Positions 34,944-45,427 are shown, numbered from the stretch's first letter. The stretch is DNA of 64,000 bases from Granulosicoccus sp964390335 (GCA_964390335.1 CAYMHU010000018.1:8754-72753), one strand, 5' to 3'. The notes: generated by a model from the sequence alone, not told the origin. Numbers and translations are program-made.

Positions 34944-37900
34944 GAAGCTGGTAAAGCCGCTGCACATCGCCATCATTGTGGCGGTGTTTGCTGTGGCATT
35001 TATTCTTCTAGCGCCAAAAAGGCAGAATTTTGATGAAGTTAATGCAGTGCAGCACAATGGAAAAGTGCAGCCAGTTGATTCACTTGATCTCGCGTATTTA
35101 AAAGCAACCCATATCAATGGTGATAAGTCTGGTGTAGAGCTAGGTGCAGCTGCACAAATTTTGGTTCAAAGCGGTCGGGTGGAAGATGCCCGCGATTTAG
35201 TCGATGCTAATCCACAGATAGTGCTGTCGGAATCTGAACGTTTTTTATTGGACTTGGAGTTGGCAGTATCACAGTGGCAAAACGTATCGGGTAGTGACGA
35301 TTCTATCCGTGCGGAGAAAAGTGCCGCAGTACTGAATTTACTTGAAACTGTGCACAATCGTAGTCAACTGCAATCAGGAGAAGTACTTCAGCGCGTGCTT
35401 GAACTGAGTAGGGCCGAGAATTCACCTGTGCAGAATGATGCAACAAAACAGTCGCTCATGTTTAATACTTATATTCTGCTGTCGCAGAACGATTCCGATA
35501 ACGCGGCTTACTGGTTGCAATCGTGTGGCGATACATTCACGGGATATGGCGATACCCAGCGATCATTGTCGTGTTACAAAAGCGCGCTACAAAGTGCTTC
35601 GGATAAAAATAAGTTCGACTTAAGCATCGCGGTATTACGGCAGCTCTATAAGCTGGGTAATCAGCCTGAGGTAGATCAACTGCAGCAGGTCCTCGTACAA
35701 GACGCTTCACTCGACTCATCCCAGCTAGAAGTGCTCAGTTCAGTTTTGCTTGAATATGAACGTGCAGACCTTGCGCATCCACTTTATGCACGGTTATCGC
35801 GAATTGATACCTCGGAACGCGAAGCATGGTTGTTCACAGCTGCAAAATGGGCCGAGGCTGCTAACAATCCAGCCCAAGCTGTTGCATACCTTGATGAGTC
35901 TGTAGCTTATCGTGATGAAGCGCCGGATGCACAAATCGAACAACGCATTCAAACCTTGTTAATAGCTGCTAATAAGAACGAAGAAGCTTTGGAGCGGATA
36001 CTCATTTCGATTGATGCTCATCCAAATAATACCGAGATTCTAAGCATAGCTATTTCGCTTGCTCGACAAATAAGCAACGAAAAGCTGGCGTTTGAACTTA
36101 ATAAAAAATTACTGCAATTAGAACCAGAAAATATAGAGTCAGTGCTTACTCAGGTAGAGCTTTCGTTGGGGCAGTCAGATTTGTCATCAGCTTTACGCTG
36201 GAGTAGCGCAGCGGTCGAGCTTGACCCGCAAAACCCCGATATACGTCGAAAGCATGCTTATGTCAGTGAGTGGGCAGGTAAGCCCATCCAAGCGTCGTCT
36301 CATTGGCAATGGTTGGTGGAAAATCATGATGATGCCGCAGCGATTTATCAAGTGGTCCGCTTATCGTCAATGACTTTGCAACCACAGTTGGCAGCCACAG
36401 CGTTGCGTCGATTAACAGCGCAACAAAAACCCACCCCAGATCAAGTATCAAAATTGGTGGATTTTTACGAACTGGATGGACAACCTCAATTAGCGGCAGA
36501 AGCTTTACAAGAGCTTACAGACACCTACGGTGCTGATCGTCATGTATTAACCGAGTTGGCCAACCTGCACTACAAAAATCAGGATTTCGAACGTTCGCTT
36601 GATGCATGGCAGCAATTGCGCAATACCGTCGGGCCGTCCAGTCAGGGAATGCTTGCCCGTATGGAGCTTAACTGGCGATTAAATAACCCGGAAAAAGCGC
36701 TGGCTATAGCCAAAGACATACAAGGCGGTATCTTGATCAGTGATGCCAGTGACATTCAAGTGCGCATTATCTCAGAACTAGCATGGCGGTATCGCGAGCA
36801 TGAGCTCGCGTTGTTCGTAAAACCCATGCTGTCCTCAGTGCAAGACCGACAATCTCTAATTCGTGAAAATTTACGCTTGGTAAACGCATCGCTTGCATTG
36901 GGTGATAAGCAAAGTGCGCAAGCTGAGGCTTATCAGAACTGGCAGGAATCAGGCTTGGCAGAGTTTGGTTTACAAACAATGCGCATTGCCTATGAGCGCG
37001 TTGACGATACTGTCGTTAATGAGTTTTTACAAGAAAACGAACAAACGGCGGTACTAATGGATTCGCCGGAATATTGGAACTTGCGTGCGGCAGCCGAACT
37101 ACGACAAAACAAGTTTCAATTAGCACAGCAATCATACAGCCGCGCTTTATCACTGGATGCGAATAACATAGACGCTATCGCCGGTTTGCTGTGGATGCAC
37201 ATTGGCAACAATGATTTTGATGCAACGGATGAACTACTCGCCACTTATGAACCTCAAGCCATACAATCAAGAGTGTTATGGGCGCCGTATGCCTTGGCCT
37301 ATTTGCGACAAGGAGATGCTACCAGTAGTCTGGAATGGTTTGATCGATTAGAAAACGCGCTGGGTAACGACTATGGCTTGTTGCTCAGTTACGCAGATGC
37401 GTTAGAGCTTGCCGGTAACACTGAAGATGCATCCAAGCTGCGCGCACATGCTGTGAATACGTTGCGTCCGTTATTGGCAGAGGGCAGTCGTGATGATCAT
37501 GACAAGCTGTTACAACAGTACACTACGTTGGTTACCCGCTACGGCTCAGCGCAAGACAAAATTGAATGGACGCAAGTGGTTTTGGGCGACAATGCCACTG
37601 TTCGTCCCCAGAACAGGTTTTGGCGTGAAGACATGGCTATTACCTGGCTTATGAGCACGCAAAGGCACGAATATGCGCGGCTTGTAATGACCGAGATGCA
37701 CAGGGATCGATTAGCACAACCAGAATGGCAATCGTTAGCCATTGCAATGCAAACTGAAAACCTTCAAGTGGTGTCGCAAATTTTGCAGGCCGGCACTGGT
37801 ATTACCGTAGGTGATCAAATCCTGGCAATGCGTCAACTGGGACAGGAGCGCGAAGCGCATACCCTGACAACAAAAACATTATCAAACCCGGCATCTATTT

Positions 37901-38886
37901 TTGACAAAACGGTTGCCGAACAGTCTTATGCATTGCTACGGGCGAATCGGCCAAGTCATACAACTGGACGTGTTAATTCGTTATCAACGAAACGGCTTGC
38001 TGTTAATGAGCGCGGTTTGTCTATTCGACACACACTGTTTAATCGCAATATTGGTTATGGGTTGGATGCAAAACAGAGAAGCTATAGTTCAGACTCCTTG
38101 AATCTTGCGGGTAATCAAGAAGAATCTGAAATAGCCATGTCGCTGTATCTGGGTGATCGGCAGCATGGTGCTCGGGTTACTGCGGGTCTTATATCGGGTG
38201 AAGATAATAAACTGACCTTCGCTGACGGTGAGTATCATGTGAGTAACACGCGCGGAACCACGAAGCTAACAGCTGACCTTGCTTATAACGAAACACCAAG
38301 TGGTGCCGAAGAACTGCAAATCGCGGCAAAGCAAAATCGCGCTGGTGTCACCCTGGACATGGCGGTAGGTGCGCGCGAATACTTACAGCTAGGTGCGGAT
38401 GTCAATGACATCACCAGCAGAGTTGATCACGAACAGATCGCAAAAGGTGTTCAATCCCGCGCGGAGTTCGGTTATCGGGGAGCGTATGGTGCGCACAACT
38501 GGTCAACCAGTATTCAAGCGCAAAACACGGTTTATGATCGAGCGGATAGCTTGCCGTCTGAGCTGCAACTTAGCGCTGGTTCCAGCATGGATTCCATTAT
38601 TGCTAAGCAAAGCGCCAGATTGGGCTTGGGTTTTAGCTTGGAGCGTGGCGGAGTCGGTTTGGACTTTCCGCAGTCCGGTTCACCGCGCTACTTTTTAAAT
38701 GCGTCCGTTGCACACACATGGCCTGCAAGAAATATTGGCGTACAGGTTAATGCTGGCGCAGGGGTTCGGGTACTGGGTGGTGATGAGCTCGGTTTTAGTT
38801 TATCGCACGACTCCCAAACAGTGACTTCATCGCAGGCCAAGTCCGGAACAACCGCGTTTGGCGTGAACTATCGGTATCACTTCTAA
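34918..38886 (+). CDS. pelB: Pel outer-membrane export porin with TPR scaffold, PelB
   Basis: A 1322-residue protein, about 130 longer than P. aeruginosa PelB. It has an N-terminal membrane anchor (about 14-32), a very long helical TPR region (about 60-1010, with units such as RWSSAAVELDPQNPDIRRKH), and a C-terminal 16-strand-type beta-barrel ending GVNYRYHF with a terminal Phe. PelB binds PelA through its TPRs and exports the deacetylated polymer. The ATG lies 26 bp inside the end of pelA. It is the last gene of the operon. Confidence 0.92.
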   Translation: MQSSTVKREKLVKPLHIAIIVAVFAVAFILLAPKRQNFDEVNAVQHNGKVQPVDSLDLAYLKATHINGDKSGVELGAAAQILVQSGRVEDARDLVDANPQIVLSESERFLLDLELAVSQWQNVSGSDDSIRAEKSAAVLNLLETVHNRSQLQSGEVLQRVLELSRAENSPVQNDATKQSLMFNTYILLSQNDSDNAAYWLQSCGDTFTGYGDTQRSLSCYKSALQSASDKNKFDLSIAVLRQLYKLGNQPEVDQLQQVLVQDASLDSSQLEVLSSVLLEYERADLAHPLYARLSRIDTSEREAWLFTAAKWAEAANNPAQAVAYLDESVAYRDEAPDAQIEQRIQTLLIAANKNEEALERILISIDAHPNNTEILSIAISLARQISNEKLAFELNKKLLQLEPENIESVLTQVELSLGQSDLSSALRWSSAAVELDPQNPDIRRKHAYVSEWAGKPIQASSHWQWLVENHDDAAAIYQVVRLSSMTLQPQLAATALRRLTAQQKPTPDQVSKLVDFYELDGQPQLAAEALQELTDTYGADRHVLTELANLHYKNQDFERSLDAWQQLRNTVGPSSQGMLARMELNWRLNNPEKALAIAKDIQGGILISDASDIQVRIISELAWRYREHELALFVKPMLSSVQDRQSLIRENLRLVNASLALGDKQSAQAEAYQNWQESGLAEFGLQTMRIAYERVDDTVVNEFLQENEQTAVLMDSPEYWNLRAAAELRQNKFQLAQQSYSRALSLDANNIDAIAGLLWMHIGNNDFDATDELLATYEPQAIQSRVLWAPYALAYLRQGDATSSLEWFDRLENALGNDYGLLLSYADALELAGNTEDASKLRAHAVNTLRPLLAEGSRDDHDKLLQQYTTLVTRYGSAQDKIEWTQVVLGDNATVRPQNRFWREDMAITWLMSTQRHEYARLVMTEMHRDRLAQPEWQSLAIAMQTENLQVVSQILQAGTGITVGDQILAMRQLGQEREAHTLTTKTLSNPASIFDKTVAEQSYALLRANRPSHTTGRVNSLSTKRLAVNERGLSIRHTLFNRNIGYGLDAKQRSYSSDSLNLAGNQEESEIAMSLYLGDRQHGARVTAGLISGEDNKLTFADGEYHVSNTRGTTKLTADLAYNETPSGAEELQIAAKQNRAGVTLDMAVGAREYLQLGADVNDITSRVDHEQIAKGVQSRAEFGYRGAYGAHNWSTSIQAQNTVYDRADSLPSELQLSAGSSMDSIIAKQSARLGLGFSLERGGVGLDFPQSGSPRYFLNASVAHTWPARNIGVQVNAGAGVRVLGGDELGFSLSHDSQTVTSSQAKSGTTAFGVNYRYHF

Positions 38887-38932
38887 ATCGCCCTTGTGTC
38901 AACGGCTTCTGCACTCAGCAATAGGTCAAAAT

Positions 38933-38963
38933 AAAAGCAATAGATGAACTATATTGCTTTTTT
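38933..38963 (+). terminator. Rho-independent terminator of the pel operon
   Basis: A 10-bp stem (AAAAGCAATA at 38933-38942, complement at 38952-38961) with a 9-base loop and a 3' arm that runs into TTTTTT. It lies 47 bp after pelB. Confidence 0.75.
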
Positions 38964-39101
38964 CCATAAACTGTAACGCGGGTTTGCAGATTGATGCTGA
39001 GCGCTTGCACTACACTCTTTACACGGATATCCGCAAACACTTGAGCCGCGTACAATAAAGGCACTCTAGGCGGGTTTCTTCCACAATTGATGAGGTTTTC
39101 T

Positions 39102-39887
39102 ATGAAATGCAATGCGAATGGTGCACTGAGTGGTGTATCTAAATTACTAACTGCTTCTGCGCTGTCTGCGTTACTGGTTGCGTGTGGCGGTGGAACCACT
39201 GATTCACAGGGTTTGCTGACCGATGGTGGCGAAACTGATGCAGGGCTGGGTCTTGATGCGGGTGAAACGGATTTTGGCAATACCGATGACGGCTTTGTAT
39301 TCGGATTGCCGGATGATGATTCCGACGGTATTCCAAATCAAGATGAAGGTTTACCATGTCAAGGTAGAGGTGGTAGCGACCCAGGTTCTAGGAATGCAGA
39401 ATGGATCGACAACTGTCACATAGAGTATGAATTTTCTGATAGTGATAGCGGTACTGTATACAAAGGGCCGTTCTACAAAAGTACCTATGCAAAAGGTATT
39501 CAATACATATTGTATTGTCGTGAAGAGGCAGGTGCATTCACACAAGATGCATGGTCCGATGGTGTGTATGGTCCCAATACTGAAAACGCAGTCAGAGCGT
39601 TCCAGACTGCAGAAGGGTTATCCGTTGACGGCATTGTTGGTCCTGAAACTTGGAACCGCATGCAAACCTTGGTTGATACTGACGATACGTATATTTCCAC
39701 AAACGGGGACTATGATGCGTACGGCGTAGCGCAAGTGGCTGAACCTAATGCAGCTTCGGGCATCAATTGTACACAGCAAGCTCATTTCTATGCCTTTACG
39801 AATGATCAGTTTATTATCGAATCTTGGGAACTCGCGGCAGAGCCTGGCAGCACGGCACAGGGTTCATTTTCCATCGCTGAGCCATAA
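39102..39887 (+). CDS. Lipoprotein with peptidoglycan-binding domain
   Basis: ATG 39102 is chosen because GAGG sits 6 bp upstream. The 261-residue product has lipobox LVAC (Cys28), then an Asp/Gly-rich low-complexity linker with a calcium-binding-like DDDSDGIPNQDEG. A domain containing the PG_binding_1 motif (GVYGPNTENAVRAFQ, LSVDGIVGPETWNRMQ) follows. The C-terminal 60 residues are unassigned. It is probably a surface or periplasmic lipoprotein that holds peptidoglycan. It is separated from pelB by the terminator, so a role in Pel is not implied. Confidence 0.75.
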   Translation: MKCNANGALSGVSKLLTASALSALLVACGGGTTDSQGLLTDGGETDAGLGLDAGETDFGNTDDGFVFGLPDDDSDGIPNQDEGLPCQGRGGSDPGSRNAEWIDNCHIEYEFSDSDSGTVYKGPFYKSTYAKGIQYILYCREEAGAFTQDAWSDGVYGPNTENAVRAFQTAEGLSVDGIVGPETWNRMQTLVDTDDTYISTNGDYDAYGVAQVAEPNAASGINCTQQAHFYAFTNDQFIIESWELAAEPGSTAQGSFSIAEP

Positions 39888-39940
39888 CGTCTGCCCACAT
39901 CGTCGGGCAATCTAATGATTGCTAGCGGTATACTAGCCGG

Positions 39941-40972
39941 ATGCAGTTATTCTTAAAAGCAGTACTCACCGCGGCCGTTCTGGCCGCGGTTGTGTTTGGG
40001 TATCAACGCGTTTATCACAATCCTTCAGATCCATCAGCAACCGGGCAGGCAAATGCATCTGACGATGCTATAGCGACCACAGCCTCTATAGAGGATGCCA
40101 ATGCGTTTGAACTCGAATCAAAACCATTCGAGCTAGCTGAAACTGAAACGCAAATAACGTCCGGCACCGCTACTGAATCAACACCGAGTGTCGATAACAC
40201 GCCTGCCGTCGAATACCCACCGCTAAACGCCTACGATATAGCACAAGCACCAGTCGATGATGCGACAGTGGAATCTTTAGTGTTTCGTTTGCGAAACGAC
40301 AAGCAATTACTCATCGATCTTATCAACGAATACCGTGCCGAGACCGATCCGAAGCGTCTTAACAGACTCACTATGATTCTGGGGTTAACGGCAACGCAAG
40401 AAACCCTAACACTGGCTGAAGAAATGATTTATTCGGGAATTGATGAGTCCCGTGACGCAGGTTTAGGGTTACTGAGTCGAATCGCACCTAATAATCCGGC
40501 GGCGTTCGATGTAGCCGCAAATTTATTAAGTAGCGAAACACAGCCCGACGTCTTGGTTGCAACCATGAACGTGTTAGCCATTCCTAAAAATGCAGACGAT
40601 AACCAACTTGCGTTGTTTGAAGCGCAGATCAGTCAAATGGTGAATCATGAGTCGGTGGCCGTGCGGCGCCAGAGTATTTCGATATTGTCGAGAATCTCGA
40701 ATGATTCTAATCTTGATCCTATTCTGGTGAATGCACTTGACGATAATGATGCTTCGGTGCGTGAAGCAGCCGCATTCGCCTATGCAGAATTTCCCTATGA
40801 GAATCCGCAAGCAATTGATCGTTTAATGCGTATTGTTGAAGATCAGAACGAGTCCAAGGGTTTACGTCGCGGTGCCGCATATGCGCTGAAGAATAAAGGG
40901 CTGGACGATGCGTCGTTAGCACGTGTGAACGCGGCATTGCAACAAATGAGCAGACGTTCGGTCAGTCAATAG
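39941..40972 (+). CDS. Membrane-anchored HEAT-repeat protein
   Basis: A 343-residue protein with one N-terminal hydrophobic segment (LFLKAVLTAAVLAAVVFGY) and an acidic Ser/Thr/Glu-rich stretch of about 70 residues. A helical domain follows with HEAT-like units (VAVRRQSISILSRISND, DASVREAAAFAYAEF, KGLRRGAAYALKNKGL). HEAT proteins scaffold other proteins. No partner is evident. Confidence 0.7.
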   Translation: MQLFLKAVLTAAVLAAVVFGYQRVYHNPSDPSATGQANASDDAIATTASIEDANAFELESKPFELAETETQITSGTATESTPSVDNTPAVEYPPLNAYDIAQAPVDDATVESLVFRLRNDKQLLIDLINEYRAETDPKRLNRLTMILGLTATQETLTLAEEMIYSGIDESRDAGLGLLSRIAPNNPAAFDVAANLLSSETQPDVLVATMNVLAIPKNADDNQLALFEAQISQMVNHESVAVRRQSISILSRISNDSNLDPILVNALDDNDASVREAAAFAYAEFPYENPQAIDRLMRIVEDQNESKGLRRGAAYALKNKGLDDASLARVNAALQQMSRRSVSQ

Positions 40973-41022
40973 CAGCTCGGCTGTCATGTGGGCTTGGCAT
41001 CTTAAACGAGTAATTGCGAGCG

Positions 41023-42371
41023 ATGAATTTACAACTGAATAAAAGCAACAGTCGAGCGGTTCATGCGTTTGCTGAAGGTTTGGTACAGCAGAAATTGTTC
41101 AGCTCCATTGAATGGCAGGTCGTTAAGCAAAATCAATCCATTAGTGCAGGCTTGCAAGCGGTAGATACTGCAACGATAGCAAGCGTTGATGCTCCGGCCA
41201 TTTATCGCATTTATTCCATGACCAAACCTATTGTCTCGGTTGTGGCGATGCAACTTGTCGAGCAAAACCATTTAGCACTGGATGATCCCTTAAGTCAGTA
41301 CATTCCGGCAATGGGTGCACTCAAGGTGCTTAATAATCAGGGTGGTTTAGATGCATTGGAAACCCCCATCACTATTCGGCACTTATTGACACACACTGCC
41401 GGGTTCAGCTACGACTTTCAGCCCAACTGCAAAGTGGCCGAACAATACAGAGACGTTAAGTTAAGTGGTGATGCAACTCGCTCCTTGGCAGAAGTTATAG
41501 GTATGTTAACGACGTTGCCCTTAGCGTATCAGCCGGGCAGTAGTTGGAAATACAGTGTTGCAACTGATGTGCTTGCGCATGTTATCGAGAACGTGACGAA
41601 TAAGTCATTACCTGAATTGTTATCTGAATTAATTTTTAAACCATTGGACATGCAAGACACCGCATTCCATGTNNNNNNNNNNNNNNNNNNNNNNNNNNNN
41701 NNNNNNNNNNNNNNNNNNNNNNNNNNNNNNNNNNNNNNNNNNNNNNNNNNNNNNNNNNNNNNNNNNNNNNNNTGTTATCTGAATTAATTTTTAAACCATT
41801 GGACATGCAAGACACCGCATTCCATGTGGCCAACGACAAACAAGAACGTTTGTTCCCGATGTATGGACCAAGAGATCTGGGGGATGTTGTTGTGGAATCT
41901 ACAGAGCCCAATCAGTTAACGCAGATTGATGTTAATAGTAGCTATCCATTCTCTGAAGATGCCGGCTTTTACCGCGGCGGTCATGGTTTGTTCTCTACCT
42001 TAAGCGACTATATGAAGTTTATGCACGTGCTACAACATGGCGTATCGCCCGATGGTCAGCGCTTTATGGCTGATGCAACACTCAACGAAATGTGGGCTGA
42101 TCAGCTCGACTCTAAGCTACTGCCTATTGGTGTTGGTTTTAATCTAATGATGGGATACAGCTGGAATTTGGCAGGTCGGCTCATGATTAACACAGAAGAG
42201 GCGCAGTTTAAAACCGTTCACGGTGAAGGCGGTTGGTCGGGCGCGGCGTCGACGTATTTCTGGATAGACAGAACCAACGATATTACCGGTATTGCAATGA
42301 CCCAATATCTTGGTTCAACAACGCCATTGGGCCTGTCGATGATGTCGGCAGCTTATGAAATGTTCGAGTAA
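41023..42371 (+). CDS. Serine hydrolase (beta-lactamase/esterase family), interrupted by an assembly gap
   Basis: The coding sequence is split by 100 Ns. When one 55-bp flank copy plus the Ns is removed (155 bp), the left and right halves fall in the same frame, giving a protein of about 397 residues. The SxxK motif is in YSMTKPIVS (Ser65/Lys68), and the second-motif Tyr is likely the one in WKYSVAT. A late segment HGEGGWSGAASTYFW corresponds to the third motif. This is a class-C-like esterase or EstB-type protein; there is no signal peptide, which argues against a true beta-lactamase. ATG 41023 is preferred over a TTG at 41014. Confidence 0.82.
41618..41827. other. Assembly gap (41673-41772, 100 N) flanked by identical 55-bp copies
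   Basis: 41618-41672 and 41773-41827 are identical. Fixed 100-N fill and identical 55-bp ends indicate two contigs that share a k-mer-length overlap but were scaffolded without merging. It is not a biological repeat. Confidence 0.92.
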
Positions 42372-42424
42372 TTGGTGGAGGCCTTCGGCAGCCATGTTCT
42401 CTAGCGCTGTGTTAAAAGCTATAG

Positions 42425-43534
42425 TCAGGTAGCCAGCAACTTTTTCGCTTGCGCTTTCGAGATTCGCCAATGCTCAGCTTCAGCGGCTTTGTCTCTGTTG
42501 ACATCCATTTCCGGCCAGCCTTGGCAATGGCGTGCAATTAACTGCGTCAGCATATCAATATGATCTGCCCGATCATTAAGGCACGGTATATAGTGAAAAC
42601 GCTCGCCACCGTTTTCCATAAAGTACTCTTTGTTTTCACCTTCAATTTCTTCCAGTGTTTCCAGGCAGTCTGCGGAAAAGGCCGGGCTAATAACGTCAAT
42701 CGATTTAACGCCGGTGCCGGGTAAGCTTTTCATGGTTTCATCGCAATAAGGTTGCAGCCATTCTTCTCGGCCAACACGCGATTGAAACACAACCTTAATT
42801 TTATCGTCGCTAATGCCGAGTTCGTGCGCTAACAACCGCGACGTTTTATGGCACAGACAATGGTATGGATCGCCATTCATGAGATACCGTTTGGGAATCC
42901 CGTGATACGACGTCACCAGTAATTCACCACGGCCATTTTTATCCCAACTTTCCCGAACACTGTTTGCTAAGCACTTTACATACGCCGGCTCATCGCAATA
43001 TTGATTGATAAACCGTGTTTCGGGTATCCATCGTGTGTGTTGCAATCGTGTGGTAACAGCATCAAACACCGATGCGGTTGTAGTGCCTGAATACTGGGGA
43101 TACATGGGCAGCACCAGCATACGCCGCACATTCTGTGCCTCCAGCTGACTGATTGCGTGATCGATCGATGGTGAGCCGTAGCGCATGCCCAGAGTAACAA
43201 CGACATTGTCGCCAAATTGGCTTTGTAGCGCGTGCTGAATTCCGGCCGCCTGTTTCTCAGAATTGTACAAAAGCGGGGAGCCGGTTTGCTCATCCCAGAC
43301 CTCTTCATAGGCCTCCGCGCTCTTCGCCGGCCGCACACGCAGAATCACACCGTGTAGAATAGCCTTCCACAGTATGCGAGGTAGTTCGATGATTCGTGGA
43401 TCGCTCAGAAATTCGGCAAGATACCGGCGCACAGCTTTGGTTTCAGGTGCGTCTGGCGTGCCTAGATTAACGACCAGAATGCCCAGTTTTTCACTGGTGC
43501 CGTGTTCGTAGTCGGACTGACCTAAATATTTCAT
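42425..43534 (-). CDS. hemH: Ferrochelatase
   Basis: A 369-residue enzyme that inserts Fe2+ into protoporphyrin IX, the last step of protohaem synthesis. Family signatures are ILVVNLGTPDAPE near the N terminus, the active-site His in SYHGIPKRYLM and the catalytic Glu region SPAFSADCLETLEEI. The N terminus is about 15 residues longer than the family minimum. It is divergent from pntAA with an 88-bp shared upstream region. Confidence 0.96.
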   Translation of the reverse strand: MKYLGQSDYEHGTSEKLGILVVNLGTPDAPETKAVRRYLAEFLSDPRIIELPRILWKAILHGVILRVRPAKSAEAYEEVWDEQTGSPLLYNSEKQAAGIQHALQSQFGDNVVVTLGMRYGSPSIDHAISQLEAQNVRRMLVLPMYPQYSGTTTASVFDAVTTRLQHTRWIPETRFINQYCDEPAYVKCLANSVRESWDKNGRGELLVTSYHGIPKRYLMNGDPYHCLCHKTSRLLAHELGISDDKIKVVFQSRVGREEWLQPYCDETMKSLPGTGVKSIDVISPAFSADCLETLEEIEGENKEYFMENGGERFHYIPCLNDRADHIDMLTQLIARHCQGWPEMDVNRDKAAEAEHWRISKAQAKKLLAT

Positions 43535-43622
43535 TATATAAAGCGTTCTTAAGAGTCCAGTTGGTAGTATAAATCAACCCGATTAACTGCAACTCGTGTT
43601 TTAGCCGTAGAGGGCGATAAGT

Positions 43623-45427
43623 TTGGCACTGAATTTAGCATTACCTTTGGAAAGTGCAGAAGGTGAAAGGCGCGTGGCGCTAGACCCGTCTGTGGTTGCC
43701 AGATTGCGTAAGAATTATAACGTGAACGTTGTCATACAAGCCAACTGCGGTCACGCGGCTGGCTTCTATGATGATGATTACGAAGATGTACCCGTGGTTG
43801 GATCATTTTCAGAATGTGTTGCCAATGCGGTTTTGGTTGTTAAAGTGCGACCGCCTACCATTGATGAAGCCAACTTACTACCCATCGGCAGCGTGTTGGT
43901 GTCGCTGATAACACCGTATCTACATTTAGATGTTATTGACATTTTACGCACGCGAAAAATCACCACATTGGCCATGGATTTAATGCCGCGTATTACGCGT
44001 GCACAATCGATGGATGCATTGTCTTCACAAGCAACGGTTGCAGGCTATAAAGCTGCGTTATTAGCAGCTGAGTTATCGCCGCGTTTATTTCCAATGCTAA
44101 CAACTGCCGCTGGCACAATCAGACCATCGCGCGTTATTGTAATTGGTGCAGGTGTTGCCGGCTTGCAAGCCATCGCGACTGCAAGACGATTAGGCGCGCA
44201 AGTGGAAGCGTACGATATTCGTAGCGCTGCAAGAGAGCAAATTGAATCACTCGGTGCCAGCATGATCGATACCGGAGTTGATGCTGAAGGCCCCGGTGGA
44301 CGAGCTCGTGCTTTGAACACCGAAGAAAAACAAAAACAGCACGACGTTTTGGCTGATCATATGTCGCGTGCCCATGCGGTTATTTGTGCTGCTGCCATAC
44401 CTGGACGCCGTGCGCCACTCATAATTACCGAAGACATGGTTGAGGGCATGATGCCGGATACTGTTATCGTTGATATGGCAGCAGAGACAGGTGGAAACTG
44501 CGAGTTATCCAAGCCTGGTGAGTCGTATTGGCATGGCGATACGCTTATTGTTGGTCCAGTTAATTTACCCAGTAGCGGTGCAGTACACGCAACTGAAATG
44601 TATGCATTGAATGTGTATAACTTATTAAAGTTGTTACTCGACGAACGTGGCCAACTGCATTTAGATTGGAGCGACGAGATTATCAGTAGCTGCTTGTTAA
44701 CGCTGGATGGAAATGTGTATCACAAGCACACCGCCGACCTAATGAATATTGAAGTAGCCCCCCCGATTAGTGGCAATCTGCAACGCTCAGATGAAAGTCC
44801 GGACCAAACGTCGGGTTGGATTGAAGAGGAAAGCATTGTAGATGCTGATTCAGACACTACCCCGAATTCTGACAACAAGGTTTTATCGGATGCGGTTGAT
44901 ACTACGGCCGCAGTGTATGGTTCGGAATCGGTGGGTGGCTCACAGAGTGCCGTGCAAGACTCATCACCTTCTGCCGCGTCAGAAGATGCCCAGCCTCAGT
45001 CCNNNNNNNNNNNNNNNNNNNNNNNNNNNNNNNNNNNNNNNNNNNNNNNNNNNNNNNNNNNNNNNNNNNNNNNNNNNNNNNNNNNNNNNNNNNNNNNNNN
45101 NNTGCCGTGCAAGACTCATCACCTTCTGCCGCGTCAGAAGATGCCCAGCCTCAGTCCGCAAAAGCAGACGTCGACGCTAAAACTGACGAAGGCTCAGGCG
45201 ACAGCGATTCTCATGATGATGAACCACGCGACGATTTAATGGCAATAAAAGGTATTGGTCCAGCTTTGCAGAACCGTTTGTATGCGTTTCAAATAAGAAC
45301 TTACGCTGATCTTGCAAACCTTGATGCACAAGGCATCGAAAAACTGGAACGTCAGTTAGATGATAATAGCGAGCTCGATGTGTCCGCGTGGGTTGCACAG
45401 GCCAAAGAATTGGAGAAATATCAATAA
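43623..45427 (+). CDS. pntAA: NAD(P) transhydrogenase subunit alpha part 1, with C-terminal helix-hairpin-helix domain; interrupted by an assembly gap
   Basis: The start is a TTG with AGAGGG 8 bp upstream; no ATG is available in frame. Collapsing the 155-bp gap artefact gives one frame of about 549 residues. Residues 1-375 are the soluble NAD(H)-binding domain I (LPLESAEGERRVALDP, VIVIGAGVAGLQAIATARRL, GGNCELSKPGE). Instead of ending there, as normal three-subunit alpha-1 proteins do, it continues with an acidic Ser/Asp-rich linker of about 100 residues and then a helix-hairpin-helix domain (DLMAIKGIGPALQNRLYAFQ). pntAB starts on the stop codon (TAATG). Confidence 0.88.
44948..45157. other. 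Assembly gap (45003-45102, 100 N) flanked by identical 55-bp copies
   Basis: 44948-45002 and 45103-45157 are identical, the same signature as the other gap. It lies in the linker of pntAA. The true linker length depends on whether the overlap is one copy or several. Confidence 0.92.

Noticed and set aside
41014..41787. Truncated serine hydrolase as a pseudogene
   Set aside because: The break coincides with the artefactual gap; the downstream half is in frame after correction.
41618..41827. 55-bp direct repeats as attachment sites or target duplications
   Set aside because: Both gaps have repeats of exactly 55 bp beside exactly 100 Ns, and collapsing them restores reading frames, which indicates assembly overlap.
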